Assembly: GCA_001899685.1 (NCBI GenBank) | Contig: MKWG01000030.1 | Coordinates: 73,645-137,644, forward strand | Reading direction: 5' to 3' | DNA: 64,000 nucleotides | Source of the DNA: Sphingobacteriales bacterium 44-15 | GTDB lineage: Bacteria > Bacteroidota > Bacteroidia > Chitinophagales > Chitinophagaceae | Shown: piece after piece, positions 54,829 to 62,548 of the stretch | How the letters are laid out: the number at the start of each line of letters is the position of its first letter | How positions within the stretch are numbered: the first letter of the stretch is position 1 | Program-made: the position numbers and the translations under genes | The notes under the pieces: generated by a model | Told to the model about the DNA's origin: nothing | Database searches by the model: none | The model's input: the letters and a program-made list of their open reading frames with translations, nothing else

Positions 54829-55621
54829 TGCTAATGGTTGTACCAGACTCCCCGTTTATTAACTGCTCAAGCAGCTCTGCTTTCCCGATAATAACTTTTT
54901 TTACACCGCTGTCCAGGGCTGCAAAAGCATTATCCAGCTTGGGGATCATGCCGGCAAATATTTTTTGCTGCGCTTTCAATTCCCGGAATGAAGAAGGGTC
55001 TATTGCCGGGATAACAGTGCTGTCATCATTGGCATCAAGCAATACCCCGCTTTTTTCAAAAGAATAGATCAGTGATACATCATATACTGCAGACAATGCT
55101 TTTGCCGTTTCCTGTGCAATGGTGTCTGCATTGGTATTGAGCAATTGCCCTTTTTTGTCATGGGTAATGGGCGCCAGCACTACCGTCATTTGTTGCTCCA
55201 GCAGGGCTTTCAGCAGATCTGTATTCACCTCATTAATATCACCTGCAAATCCATAGTCTACATCTCCTTTCGCAGTTCTTTTATGCGCTAAAATTACATT
55301 CCCGTCCGCACCGCTCAGTCCTATGGCATTACATCCGTTTGCCTGCAGTTGCGCTACTATATTTTTATTGATATACCCGGCATATACCATGGTAACTATC
55401 TTCAGCGTCTCCGCATCCGTGATTCGTCGCCCGTCCACCAGTTGCTGCTCAATTCCCATCTGCTCCGCCAGTCTGGTAGCCAGCTTACCGCCGCCATGCA
55501 CAAGCACGAGGCCTCCGTTATTGGCAATGGATTGTGTTGCAAAAGACTTAAGAAACGCAGCCAGCTTCTCTTCATCGTCTATGATATTGCCTCCGATCTT
55601 TATAACATATATTTTCTTCAT
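54821..55621 (-). CDS. argB: acetylglutamate kinase
   Basis: The start at 55621 gives MKKIYVIKIGGNIIDD and 266 residues; the frame opens 114 bp earlier inside argF', which is not family-like. Amino-acid-kinase fold: KIGGN phosphate loop, VHGGGKLA, then NAIGLSGADGN and the NINADTIA-like NTNADTIAQETAKAL. It phosphorylates N-acylglutamate. Its start is 13 bp after the argF' stop and its end overlaps argE by 8 bp, so three genes are tightly coupled. Confidence 0.95.
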   Translation of the reverse strand: MKKIYVIKIGGNIIDDEEKLAAFLKSFATQSIANNGGLVLVHGGGKLATRLAEQMGIEQQLVDGRRITDAETLKIVTMVYAGYINKNIVAQLQANGCNAIGLSGADGNVILAHKRTAKGDVDYGFAGDINEVNTDLLKALLEQQMTVVLAPITHDKKGQLLNTNADTIAQETAKALSAVYDVSLIYSFEKSGVLLDANDDSTVIPAIDPSSFRELKAQQKIFAGMIPKLDNAFAALDSGVKKVIIGKAELLEQLINGESGTTISNE

Positions 55622-55634
55622 GCTTATCTGTATG

Positions 55635-56603
55635 CTACTGGCGAAGCAGGCGCGATAATATTGCCTGGGCAGCCCACACCCTGTTGGAAGCCTGCTGTGT
55701 AATAATGCTGTTTGCACCATCAAGTATCTCATCACTTAATTCCACATTTCTTCTCACCGGCAGGCAGTGCATCACTTTGGCATTATTGGTAATGGATAAT
55801 TTATCACTGGTCAGCATCCACTCAGGATCATTGCAATAGATCTTACCGTAGTCTTTATACGTGCTCCAGTTCTTGACATACACAAAATCTGCATCTTTCA
55901 ATGCTTCTTCCTGGTTGTGTGTGATAGCAGCGCCTTTGGTAAATTGCTCATCCAGTTCATAATCTTCAGGATGGGTAATAGTAAAATCAGCTTCACCCCA
56001 CGCATTCACCCATTGTGCAAAGCTGTTGGCCACGCATTGCGGCAGGGCCTTTACATGCGGCGCCCAGGTGAGCACGATTTTGGGTTTACGATTTGTGGTT
56101 TGAGGTTTATGGTTTTGCAATACTTCGGTCATTGTAATGATATCTGTAAGGCTTTGCAAAGGATGAAGTGTAGCGCTTTCCAGGCTCACTACCGGTATGC
56201 CTGCATATTTAATGAACTGCTTTATATACAGCTCACTGTAGTCATCTTCCCTGTTTTTCAACGCGGGAAAAGTACGGATACACAGGATGTCAAAGTACTT
56301 CCCCATGATAGGCGCAGCATCCTTTACATGCTCTACCTTGCTGCCGCTCATGATGGCTTCTTCTTCAAATTCGAGCGCCCAGCCTTCGCTGCCTACATTG
56401 AACACAATAGGCTCCATACCGAGGTTCTGTGCTGCTATCTGCGTGCTGAGCCTCGTACGCATGCTCGGATTCAGAAATAACAGACCAATGCGTTTATCCT
56501 TTCCCAGTAATCTGTCTTTGAACGGATCTGCCTTATACGCCAGCGCTTCCTTTACAATGGCATTGATATCGGGAATATCTTTTACGGAAATAAATTGTTT
56601 CAA
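55635..56603 (-). CDS. argF': N-acylornithine carbamoyltransferase
   Basis: 322 residues. Transcarbamylase fold with carbamoyl-phosphate motif LNPSMRTRLSTQIAA (S-x-R-T-R), HPLQSLTDI and HCLPVRRNVE. The insertion EGWALEFEEEAIMSGSKVEHVKDAAP is characteristic of the Bacteroidota/Xanthomonas branch that carbamoylates N-acetyl- or N-succinyl-L-ornithine rather than ornithine. The acyl group cannot be settled by eye. This fixes the pathway: deacylation follows carbamoylation. Linked to argB by a 13-bp gap. Confidence 0.93.
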   Translation of the reverse strand: MKQFISVKDIPDINAIVKEALAYKADPFKDRLLGKDKRIGLLFLNPSMRTRLSTQIAAQNLGMEPIVFNVGSEGWALEFEEEAIMSGSKVEHVKDAAPIMGKYFDILCIRTFPALKNREDDYSELYIKQFIKYAGIPVVSLESATLHPLQSLTDIITMTEVLQNHKPQTTNRKPKIVLTWAPHVKALPQCVANSFAQWVNAWGEADFTITHPEDYELDEQFTKGAAITHNQEEALKDADFVYVKNWSTYKDYGKIYCNDPEWMLTSDKLSITNNAKVMHCLPVRRNVELSDEILDGANSIITQQASNRVWAAQAILSRLLRQ

Positions 56604-56662
56604 TGTAGCAGCATTTAAATAGTTAGGAAACCTGCTGGGCAGGTTTCGATCAAAATCCAGGA

Positions 56663-57841
56663 TCAGGCATCTGCTTCCACCACGGCAGGCTCATTATTAG
56701 TGCCGGTCATTACCGCTATTTCCTCTCTGAGCGCTTCGATAAAATCTTCCGCATCTCTTCTTTTCAGAGCAAGTGACGGCAACAGGCGGATCACATTAGG
56801 CTTGGCTTCACCCGTGAATATTTTTTGATTAAGCAGCAGGTTTTTCCTGAGGTCTTTTAAAGATTCAGGCACGTCGAAACCTATCATCAGTCCCCTGCCT
56901 CTCACATTCTTCAATTCGGGGATATTATTCAATTCCTCTTTCAGGTATTTGCCTACCATCACCGCATTGCCCAGCAATTTTTCCTGCTCCAGCACTTCTA
57001 ATACCGCTATGGCGGCAGCACAGGCAAGATGGTTGCCGCCAAAAGTGGTGCCCAGTTGAAAATGTTTTGGTTTGATATGCGGCGCTATAATGATGCCTGC
57101 CACCGGGAATCCATTACCCATACCCTTGGCCATTGTATATATATCCGCTTTCACCCCGGCAAAATCATGACTGAAAAACTTACCGCTCCTGCCATACCCG
57201 CACTGTACGCTGTCTGCTATATATACAGCGCCATATTGATCGCAGAGGCTGCGGATCTTCCTTAAAAAATCCTCATCGGCTACATTAATGCCGCCCACTC
57301 CCTGTATGCCTTCAATAATAACGGAAGATATTTCTTTGCCGTTCTTCTTAAAACAATCTTCCAGCGTCTGCTCATCATTAAACGGCAGGAAGATCACATT
57401 ATCGGTTTCATTCACCGGGGCAACATAATTTTTATTATCCGTTACCGACACAGCCAGCGATGTTCTCCCGTGAAAGGATTTGCTGAAAGCGACTACTTTT
57501 TTTCTTCCGTTGTGAAAAGAGGCAAGCTTCAGGGCATTTTCATTTGCCTCAGCGCCGCTGTTGCACAAAAACAACTGGTAATCTTCTTTGCCCGATAATT
57601 TACCAAGCTTTGCAGCCAGCTCTTCCTGCAGGGGGATTCTGATAGAATTGCTGTAAAAAGCAATTTTCTTAAGCTGTTCCTCAATGCGCTGTACCCAGTG
57701 AGGATGGGTATGTCCTATGGATATTACAGCGTGACCGCCATACAGGTCAAGGTACTGCTCGCCTTTATCATCCCACACATAAGAGCCTTTTGCTTTTACG
57801 ATGGCTATATTGTTGATCGGGTATACGTCGAATAGATTCAT
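56663..57841 (-). CDS. argD: acetylornithine aminotransferase
   Basis: 392 residues, class III PLP aminotransferase: YLDLYGGHAVISIGH near the start, CNSGAEANENALK, the PLP lysine in YTMAKGMGNGFP, and TFGGNHLACAAA. It converts N-acylglutamate semialdehyde to N-acylornithine. The first codons encode MNLFDVYPINNIAIVKAKGSYVW, as in Bacteroidota ArgD. It lies 59 bp upstream of argF' and 277 bp downstream of argC, a gap that holds a long inverted repeat. Confidence 0.93.
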   Translation of the reverse strand: MNLFDVYPINNIAIVKAKGSYVWDDKGEQYLDLYGGHAVISIGHTHPHWVQRIEEQLKKIAFYSNSIRIPLQEELAAKLGKLSGKEDYQLFLCNSGAEANENALKLASFHNGRKKVVAFSKSFHGRTSLAVSVTDNKNYVAPVNETDNVIFLPFNDEQTLEDCFKKNGKEISSVIIEGIQGVGGINVADEDFLRKIRSLCDQYGAVYIADSVQCGYGRSGKFFSHDFAGVKADIYTMAKGMGNGFPVAGIIIAPHIKPKHFQLGTTFGGNHLACAAAIAVLEVLEQEKLLGNAVMVGKYLKEELNNIPELKNVRGRGLMIGFDVPESLKDLRKNLLLNQKIFTGEAKPNVIRLLPSLALKRRDAEDFIEALREEIAVMTGTNNEPAVVEADA

Positions 57842-57880
57842 GTTATGATTTGATTATTAGTTTGTGAATAGGTGTCAGAT

Positions 57881-58107
57881 AGCTATAAGCTGTGAGCTAT
57901 GGGCTATGAGCTATAGGCACATCGTCGTAAAAGCTTCATAAAAACTATCAGCATCATTGTCTCTGTTACATTTGAAAATTTCACTACAATATTTTTTAAT
58001 ATACAAATAGATCAGTCAGCAAAAAATATTCTTCCTTCCTTGACACTTATATCAGGACAAGGCGCTAATACTGTCAGCGATCAGCCCATAGCTCACAGCT
58101 GATAGCT
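57881..58107. repeat. 25-bp inverted repeats flanking 177 bp between argC and argD
   Basis: The left arm at 57881-57905 and the right arm at 58083-58107 are reverse complements at 24 of 25 bases; the core word is AGCTGTGAGCTATGGGCT. The 177 bp between them has no gene and is AT-rich. The layout resembles a miniature inverted-repeat element or a long mRNA stem inside the arginine transcript. Confidence 0.65.
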
Positions 58108-58118
58108 CCTCCCTTCCC

Positions 58119-59108
58119 TCAGAACCCCGCCGCTTTCAGCCTCAACCCCGCCGCTTCGTCAATCCCAAACATCAGGTTCATATTTTGCACTGCCTGCCCG
58201 CTGGCGCCCTTCAGTAAATTATCTGTAATAGAATGGATCACTAATTTGCTGCCCACTTTTTCTAACTGGATAATAGCTTTGTTGGTATTCACCACCTGCT
58301 TTAAAAAGATAGGCTGATCGCTTACGAACGTAAAGGCGGCGTCTTTATAGAAATTCTTATACAGTGTTACAAGCTCTTCATAGCTGCTTTCGCAGTGTAT
58401 GGTAGAACTAATAAATATTCCTCTTGCGAAATCACCACGCCAGGGCACAAAGTTGAGATCAATATCAGCCGCAGGCTGCAATTGCAATAACGACTCCCCT
58501 ATTTCCCCGAGGTGCTGGTGTGTAAGTGTTTTATAGGCCTGTATATTGTTGGCTCTCCAGCTGAAATGCGATGTCGGCGTAAGCTTTTGCCCTGCACCGG
58601 TGCTTCCTGTTATGCCGGTAGTATATATTTCATCGAGCAATCCCGCTTTGGCAAGAGGCAATAACCCGAGTTGTATAGTAGTGGCAAAACAACCAGGGTT
58701 AGCGATATTATCAGCTTTCCTGATCTGTTCCCTGTTTAATTCCGGTAAACCATACACGAACTTACGGTTACCTGTAACCGATTGTTTGCTTAACCGGAAA
58801 TCATTAGCCAGGTCAATGATCTTTATATTGTCTGCAACCTGGTTTTCTGATAAAAATTTCTTCGATTCTCCATGCCCCAGGCACAGGAACAAAAGGTCAA
58901 CACCACCACCTAATCCCGAAAGATCATTAGTGAACAATAGTGAAGTTTCCCCAAACAGATCCTCGTGAATAGCTGCAACCGGTTTCCCGGCATTGCTCCG
59001 GCTGTGAATAAAACCGATCTCCGCAGCAGGATGATTAATGAGCAACCTGATCAGTTCTCCTCCTGTGTATCCTGCACCTCCGATTATTCCGATTTTAATT
59101 TTCTTCAT
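58119..59108 (-). CDS. argC: N-acetyl-gamma-glutamyl-phosphate reductase
   Basis: 329 residues. NADP-binding GGAGYTGGELIRLL at the N-terminus, catalytic cysteine in ANPGCFATTIQLGLLPL (about residue 144), HQHLGEIGE and the conserved C-terminal GASGQAVQNMNLMFG. It reduces N-acylglutamyl phosphate to the semialdehyde. It follows argG by 23 bp. Confidence 0.96.
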   Translation of the reverse strand: MKKIKIGIIGGAGYTGGELIRLLINHPAAEIGFIHSRSNAGKPVAAIHEDLFGETSLLFTNDLSGLGGGVDLLFLCLGHGESKKFLSENQVADNIKIIDLANDFRLSKQSVTGNRKFVYGLPELNREQIRKADNIANPGCFATTIQLGLLPLAKAGLLDEIYTTGITGSTGAGQKLTPTSHFSWRANNIQAYKTLTHQHLGEIGESLLQLQPAADIDLNFVPWRGDFARGIFISSTIHCESSYEELVTLYKNFYKDAAFTFVSDQPIFLKQVVNTNKAIIQLEKVGSKLVIHSITDNLLKGASGQAVQNMNLMFGIDEAAGLRLKAAGF

Positions 59109-59131
59109 GTCAAATAATATTGGGCTGATAT

Positions 59132-60331
59132 TTACTTACCGGCAGCATCTTGCTTTACAAGTTGATAGATAGACGTCTGATTACCGAATATCTTACTGAA
59201 CCCTCTTACATCTTCACCGGTAAAGCCTGTATTCATTTCACCGTATTTTCCAAATTTGCTGTTCATCAGGTCGTATGGCGATGCAATACCAATGATCTGG
59301 AAACGATAGGGATGCAAATATACGAATGCATCTCCGGTCACATGCTGTTGGGAATTTTCGAGAAATGCCTCTATATCACGCATTACGGGATCCAGTATCT
59401 GGCCTTCATGCAGCCAGTTGCCGTAAAACTGAGCAAGCTGGTCTTTCCAGTTCAGTTGCCATTTGGTGAGCACATGCTTTTCCAGCGCATGATGCGCTTT
59501 CAAAATGATCATCGGAGCCGCGGCCTCAAATCCCACACGCCCTTTTATCCCGATAATGGTGTCTCCAACGTGTATATCGCGGCCTATGCCGTAGGGACCA
59601 GCAATGCTTTGCAGGTATTGAATAGCTTCCGTGGGATGGTCAAATTGCTTATCATCCACAGCAACCAGTTGTCCTTCCTTAAAGCTAAGCTTTACTTCCC
59701 GCTCTCCCGTGGCAGTTACCTGTGTAGGCCAGGCTTCTTCGGGCAACATTCCTTTGGAAGACAAAGTTTCCTTACCGCCCACACTGGTACCCCAGAGCCC
59801 TTTGTTGATAGAATATACGGCTTTTGCAAAATTCATTTCCACGCCTTTCTTCTTCAGGTAATCAATCTCTTCCTCGCGGCTCAGCTTCATGTCCCTTATC
59901 GGCGTGATGATCTCTACGCCGGGGATCATGATATGAAAGATCATGTCAAAGCGCACCTGGTCGTTGCCCGCACCTGTGCTGCCATGCGCCACGGCATCAG
60001 CCTTAAGCTTCTTAACGTGTTCGGCTATATGCAATGCCTGGCTCAGCCTTTCGGCACTTACGCTTAAGGGGTAGGTATTGTTCTTAAGCACATTCCCGTA
60101 TATAAGATATCTGATAATGGCATCGTAATAAGACTTCACCGCATTTACGGTAGTATGGGTTTTTACCCCCAGCTTATAGGCGTGCGCTTCTATTTTCTTC
60201 AGCTCTTCCTCGTCAAACCCGCCTGTATTAACGATCACAGAATGTACTTCATACCCCTTGTCTTCGGTTAAATATTTTACGCAAAAAGAAGTATCTAATC
60301 CTCCGCTAAATCCTAATACAATTTTTTTCAT
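59132..60331 (-). CDS. argG: argininosuccinate synthase
   Basis: The start at 60331 gives MKKIVLGFSGGLDTSFCVKYL and 399 residues; nine more are open upstream but not family-like. PP-loop ATP motif FSGGLDTS, GSTGAGNDQVRFD and the C-terminal TSIYQLV. It joins citrulline and aspartate with ATP. The acylated intermediates upstream in the pathway end before this step. It lies 47 bp after the GNAT gene and leads the core genes. Confidence 0.96.
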   Translation of the reverse strand: MKKIVLGFSGGLDTSFCVKYLTEDKGYEVHSVIVNTGGFDEEELKKIEAHAYKLGVKTHTTVNAVKSYYDAIIRYLIYGNVLKNNTYPLSVSAERLSQALHIAEHVKKLKADAVAHGSTGAGNDQVRFDMIFHIMIPGVEIITPIRDMKLSREEEIDYLKKKGVEMNFAKAVYSINKGLWGTSVGGKETLSSKGMLPEEAWPTQVTATGEREVKLSFKEGQLVAVDDKQFDHPTEAIQYLQSIAGPYGIGRDIHVGDTIIGIKGRVGFEAAAPMIILKAHHALEKHVLTKWQLNWKDQLAQFYGNWLHEGQILDPVMRDIEAFLENSQQHVTGDAFVYLHPYRFQIIGIASPYDLMNSKFGKYGEMNTGFTGEDVRGFSKIFGNQTSIYQLVKQDAAGK

Positions 60332-60378
60332 ATCCGGTCTGGTTTGTTTGAAATACAAAAAATATGGTTAAGGCAAAA

Positions 60379-61095
60379 TCACAGGCTGAACAAAAAGCTG
60401 AATATTCCTGCAAGCCCCCTTTTTTTAGGGGTTTCTTCCTTTTCTTTCTTGAGGAATGGCTGCAGCAGCTTCCATTTTTTTATGCGCATAAACCGCTCAT
60501 AGAGCTTGGAATGCTGTTGAAAATCCTCTTTGGTTTCTTCGGGTGTATAGTGATCTTTAGGATCGTACAGCATGGCAGTGCATAAGCAGTTCTTCCGTTC
60601 CTTGCTCATGAGAATGTCATAATTGACACAGCTTTTGCAGCCGGCCCAGAAAGCTTCATCCTGGGTGAGCTCTGAATAAGTTACCGGTTCATAACCCAGC
60701 TCTGAGTTGATCTTCATCACAGCCAGACCGGTAGTAAGCCCAAAGATCTTGGCTTCGGGGTACAGCTTACGGCTCAGCTGGAAAATTTTTGCCTTTATGG
60801 CACGCGCTAACCCGCCTTTGCGGAAAGGGGGCGCAACAATCAGACCGGAATTGGCCACATACTGCCCGTGGCTCCAGGTCTCTATATAGCAAAATCCCGC
60901 CCAGACCCCTTCTTTGCTGAAAGCTATTACCGCCTTGCCTTCCCGCATTTTCTGCTGGATATACTCAGGGGTTCTTTTAGCGATACCCGTCCCCCTCGCT
61001 TTGGCCGACGAAGCCATCTCATCGCAAATGATCTGCGCGAAGTCAAGGTGACTCTCGTTGGCAATCAATACCTGAAATTGTTCCTGGGTTTTCAT
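60379..61095 (-). CDS. GNAT acyltransferase, candidate N-acylglutamate synthase
   Basis: 238 residues. The GNAT fold covers about 1-165, with the acyl-CoA loop PPFRKGGLARAIKAK at about 90-104. A C-terminal extension has CKSCVNYD and NCLCTAM (CxxC and CxC), perhaps a metal site, then a lysine-rich tail. It is the first gene of the arginine cluster; a GNAT gene holds the same position before argG in other Bacteroidota. No other ArgA or ArgJ is in the cluster, so it is the natural candidate for the first step, acylation of glutamate. The family is sure, the reaction is inference. Confidence 0.82.
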   Translation of the reverse strand: MKTQEQFQVLIANESHLDFAQIICDEMASSAKARGTGIAKRTPEYIQQKMREGKAVIAFSKEGVWAGFCYIETWSHGQYVANSGLIVAPPFRKGGLARAIKAKIFQLSRKLYPEAKIFGLTTGLAVMKINSELGYEPVTYSELTQDEAFWAGCKSCVNYDILMSKERKNCLCTAMLYDPKDHYTPEETKEDFQQHSKLYERFMRIKKWKLLQPFLKKEKEETPKKRGLAGIFSFLFSL

Positions 61096-61399
61096 TTTCG
61101 TTTTTAAAGCTTAATACTGGTCATGTAGGTTAAATTATTGGAAAAGCACCGGTTTTATGGCAATATTGGCCATGGCAACTTTTACCCCACTGGTGAGAAG
61201 TGCGTTATGTTAAGTTGGTATCAACGTCGTACCCTGAAGGGGGTTTGAGGACAGAAAAAAACTGCTCCGGGCAGAACAGGAAAAACCCCACGCAATGTAG
61301 TATCCGGGAGAGCCGGTACGTCAGCGATTACTGTGGTGAGATTTTTTTGCATTTTCAGTTCAATATAAAGCTGTGCTTTTAGTAAAATTTTTGACGATG
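61096..61399 (-). promoter_or_regulatory. long structured leader of the arginine cluster
   Basis: The gap of 371 bp before the GNAT gene includes a predicted 5' leader of about 300 nt, if the promoter at 61400-61427 is right. Nested inverted repeats are visible: CGTACC (61228-61233) with GGTACG (61315-61320); GGGGTTT (61240-61246) with AAACCCC (61283-61289); CTGC (61262-61265) with GCAG (61271-61274). They could fold in RNA of either strand. No known riboswitch consensus was recognised. Confidence 0.45.
61221..61352 (-). CDS. 43-codon ORF in the arginine leader (candidate leader peptide)
   Basis: ATG at 61352, TGA at 61221-61223. The product opens MQKNLTTVIADVPALPDTT and ends PFRVRR, so three of the last four residues are arginine (AGG, GTA, CGA, CGT codons). 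It lies entirely inside the probable leader of the arginine cluster and covers both arms of the main stem. An A-rich stretch precedes the ATG, normal for Bacteroidota starts. Translation is not proven; at this length a chance ORF is possible, and the idea rests on context and the arginine-rich end. Confidence 0.35.
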   Translation of the reverse strand: MQKNLTTVIADVPALPDTTLRGVFPVLPGAVFFCPQTPFRVRR

Positions 61400-61427
61400 C
61401 AAAGAAAATACATTTTTTAGTTGCAAG
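61400..61427 (-). promoter_or_regulatory. promoter of the arginine cluster
   Basis: On the minus strand CTTG (61427-61424) and TTTCTTTG (61407-61400) with about 16 bp between fit the Bacteroidota pattern TTTG-N~19-TAnnTTTG with small deviations. It is the best match in the 371-bp gap and would start transcription near 61392. Confidence 0.5.
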
Positions 61428-61466
61428 TCTATTTTTTATGTGAAATTTTAATAATCAAATGCAAAT

Positions 61467-62222
61467 TTACAGGCATACCGGCACACTGTGCACCGCAGCG
61501 CTCATTTCGCGGATCAGGGAAGGGTCTTTTTCGATGGCATTGCCCACCACGATCAGGTCGGCGCCGGCTTTGCAATTCCGGTAAGCTTTCTCCGGGTCGG
61601 TTATCCCGCCGCCCACTACCAGGGGTGCTGCTATCACCCCGGCCACATTTTCTATCATATTTTCGGAAAGGGCTCTCCTTGCCCCGCTGCCGGCATCCAT
61701 ATAGATCAGTTTCATCCCCAGCATTTCCCCCGCCATAGCCGTGCACATGGCAATTTCGTTCTTGTCTGAAGGAATGGGAGCCGCATTGCTGATATAGGAA
61801 ACCGTAGTAGGAGCACCCCCGTCTATTACCATATAACCTGTGGAAATGATCTCCAGCCCGCTTTGCTTTACAAAAGGGGCAGATATTACATGCTGCCCGA
61901 TCAATAGCTCCGGGTTACGCCCCGAGATCAGAGAAAGGTATAACAGGGCATCGGCGTGCCGGGAAACCTGGGAGGGCGTGCCGGGAAACAGGATGACCGG
62001 GATATTGCTTTCCCGCTTTATCCGGATCACCACTTCATCCAGGTGATTGGAAATAACAAGACTGCCGCCTACCAGCAGGTAATCCACGTTGGCTGCTGCA
62101 GTCAGCGCTGCCAGTTCTCCGATCTTTTGTTCATTCACTTTGTCGGGATCAATAAGCACAGCGAAAGACTTTCTTCCTTCCTTTTTTTTTGCAGCAATTC
62201 CCTGGTATATGCGGTTGGTCAT
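61467..62222 (-). CDS. geranylgeranylglyceryl/heptaprenylglyceryl phosphate synthase family protein
   Basis: The start at 62222 gives MTNRIYQGIAAKKKEGRKSFAVLIDPDK, 251 residues; 47 more are open upstream but unlike the family. TIM-barrel motifs: VLIDPDKV, DYLLVGGSL, ILFPGTPSQVS, STGYMVIDGG, MDAGSGA, and the phosphate-binding VVGGGITDPEKA with VVGNAIEKD. Group II members are known in Bacteroidota and join a polyprenyl group to glycerol-1-phosphate, making archaeal-type ether lipid precursors. It is divergent from the nrdJ gene. Confidence 0.92.
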   Translation of the reverse strand: MTNRIYQGIAAKKKEGRKSFAVLIDPDKVNEQKIGELAALTAAANVDYLLVGGSLVISNHLDEVVIRIKRESNIPVILFPGTPSQVSRHADALLYLSLISGRNPELLIGQHVISAPFVKQSGLEIISTGYMVIDGGAPTTVSYISNAAPIPSDKNEIAMCTAMAGEMLGMKLIYMDAGSGARRALSENMIENVAGVIAAPLVVGGGITDPEKAYRNCKAGADLIVVGNAIEKDPSLIREMSAAVHSVPVCL

Positions 62223-62548
62223 TCTGTTCCTTTGTATACAAAAATGCAAAAAAGTTTTTGTTACGATTACCTTTAGTTTTTCCGAACTTCGTAAAAATAT
62301 CATTATAATTAGGGAAACTACGTGAATGTTATATGATTTAGAAAAAAACCTCTGCTTATCCAAATTTTTTTATCACGAGAGTGTGCAAAAAAACTGTAAT
62401 ACACTGCGGGATTGCATCTCTCGGACTTTTCCACAGCCTGTTAATATTTAGGAGTTTGGTGAACGGTCCCGTCCTGATACTTTCGCTTTCTGCTTACCAT
62501 TTGGTAACATTTTAACCGGTAGTTTTCTGAAATAAACTCGTTGCTGTT
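62223..62548 (+). promoter_or_regulatory. upstream region of the class II ribonucleotide reductase gene
   Basis: 326 bp without a gene. It has CGAGAG (62374-62379) and CTCTCG pairing across about 37 bp, a DnaA-box-like TTTTCCACA (62427-62435) and the palindrome TTACCA-TT-TGGTAA (62494-62507), 41 bp before the ATG. No cobalamin riboswitch B12-box was found. The palindrome is the best operator candidate. Confidence 0.4.

Noticed and set aside
59150-60067. 305-codon plus-strand frame opposite argG
   Set aside because: Antisense shadow of argG, which is fully supported by family motifs.
61221-61352. Signal recognition particle RNA, 6S RNA, tmRNA or RNase P RNA in the gap before the arginine cluster
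   Set aside because: The nested repeats suggest structure, but none of the conserved core motifs of these RNAs is present.
62223-62548. Cobalamin riboswitch before nrdJ
   Set aside because: No B12-box or other conserved element of the known cobalamin riboswitch could be found in either strand.
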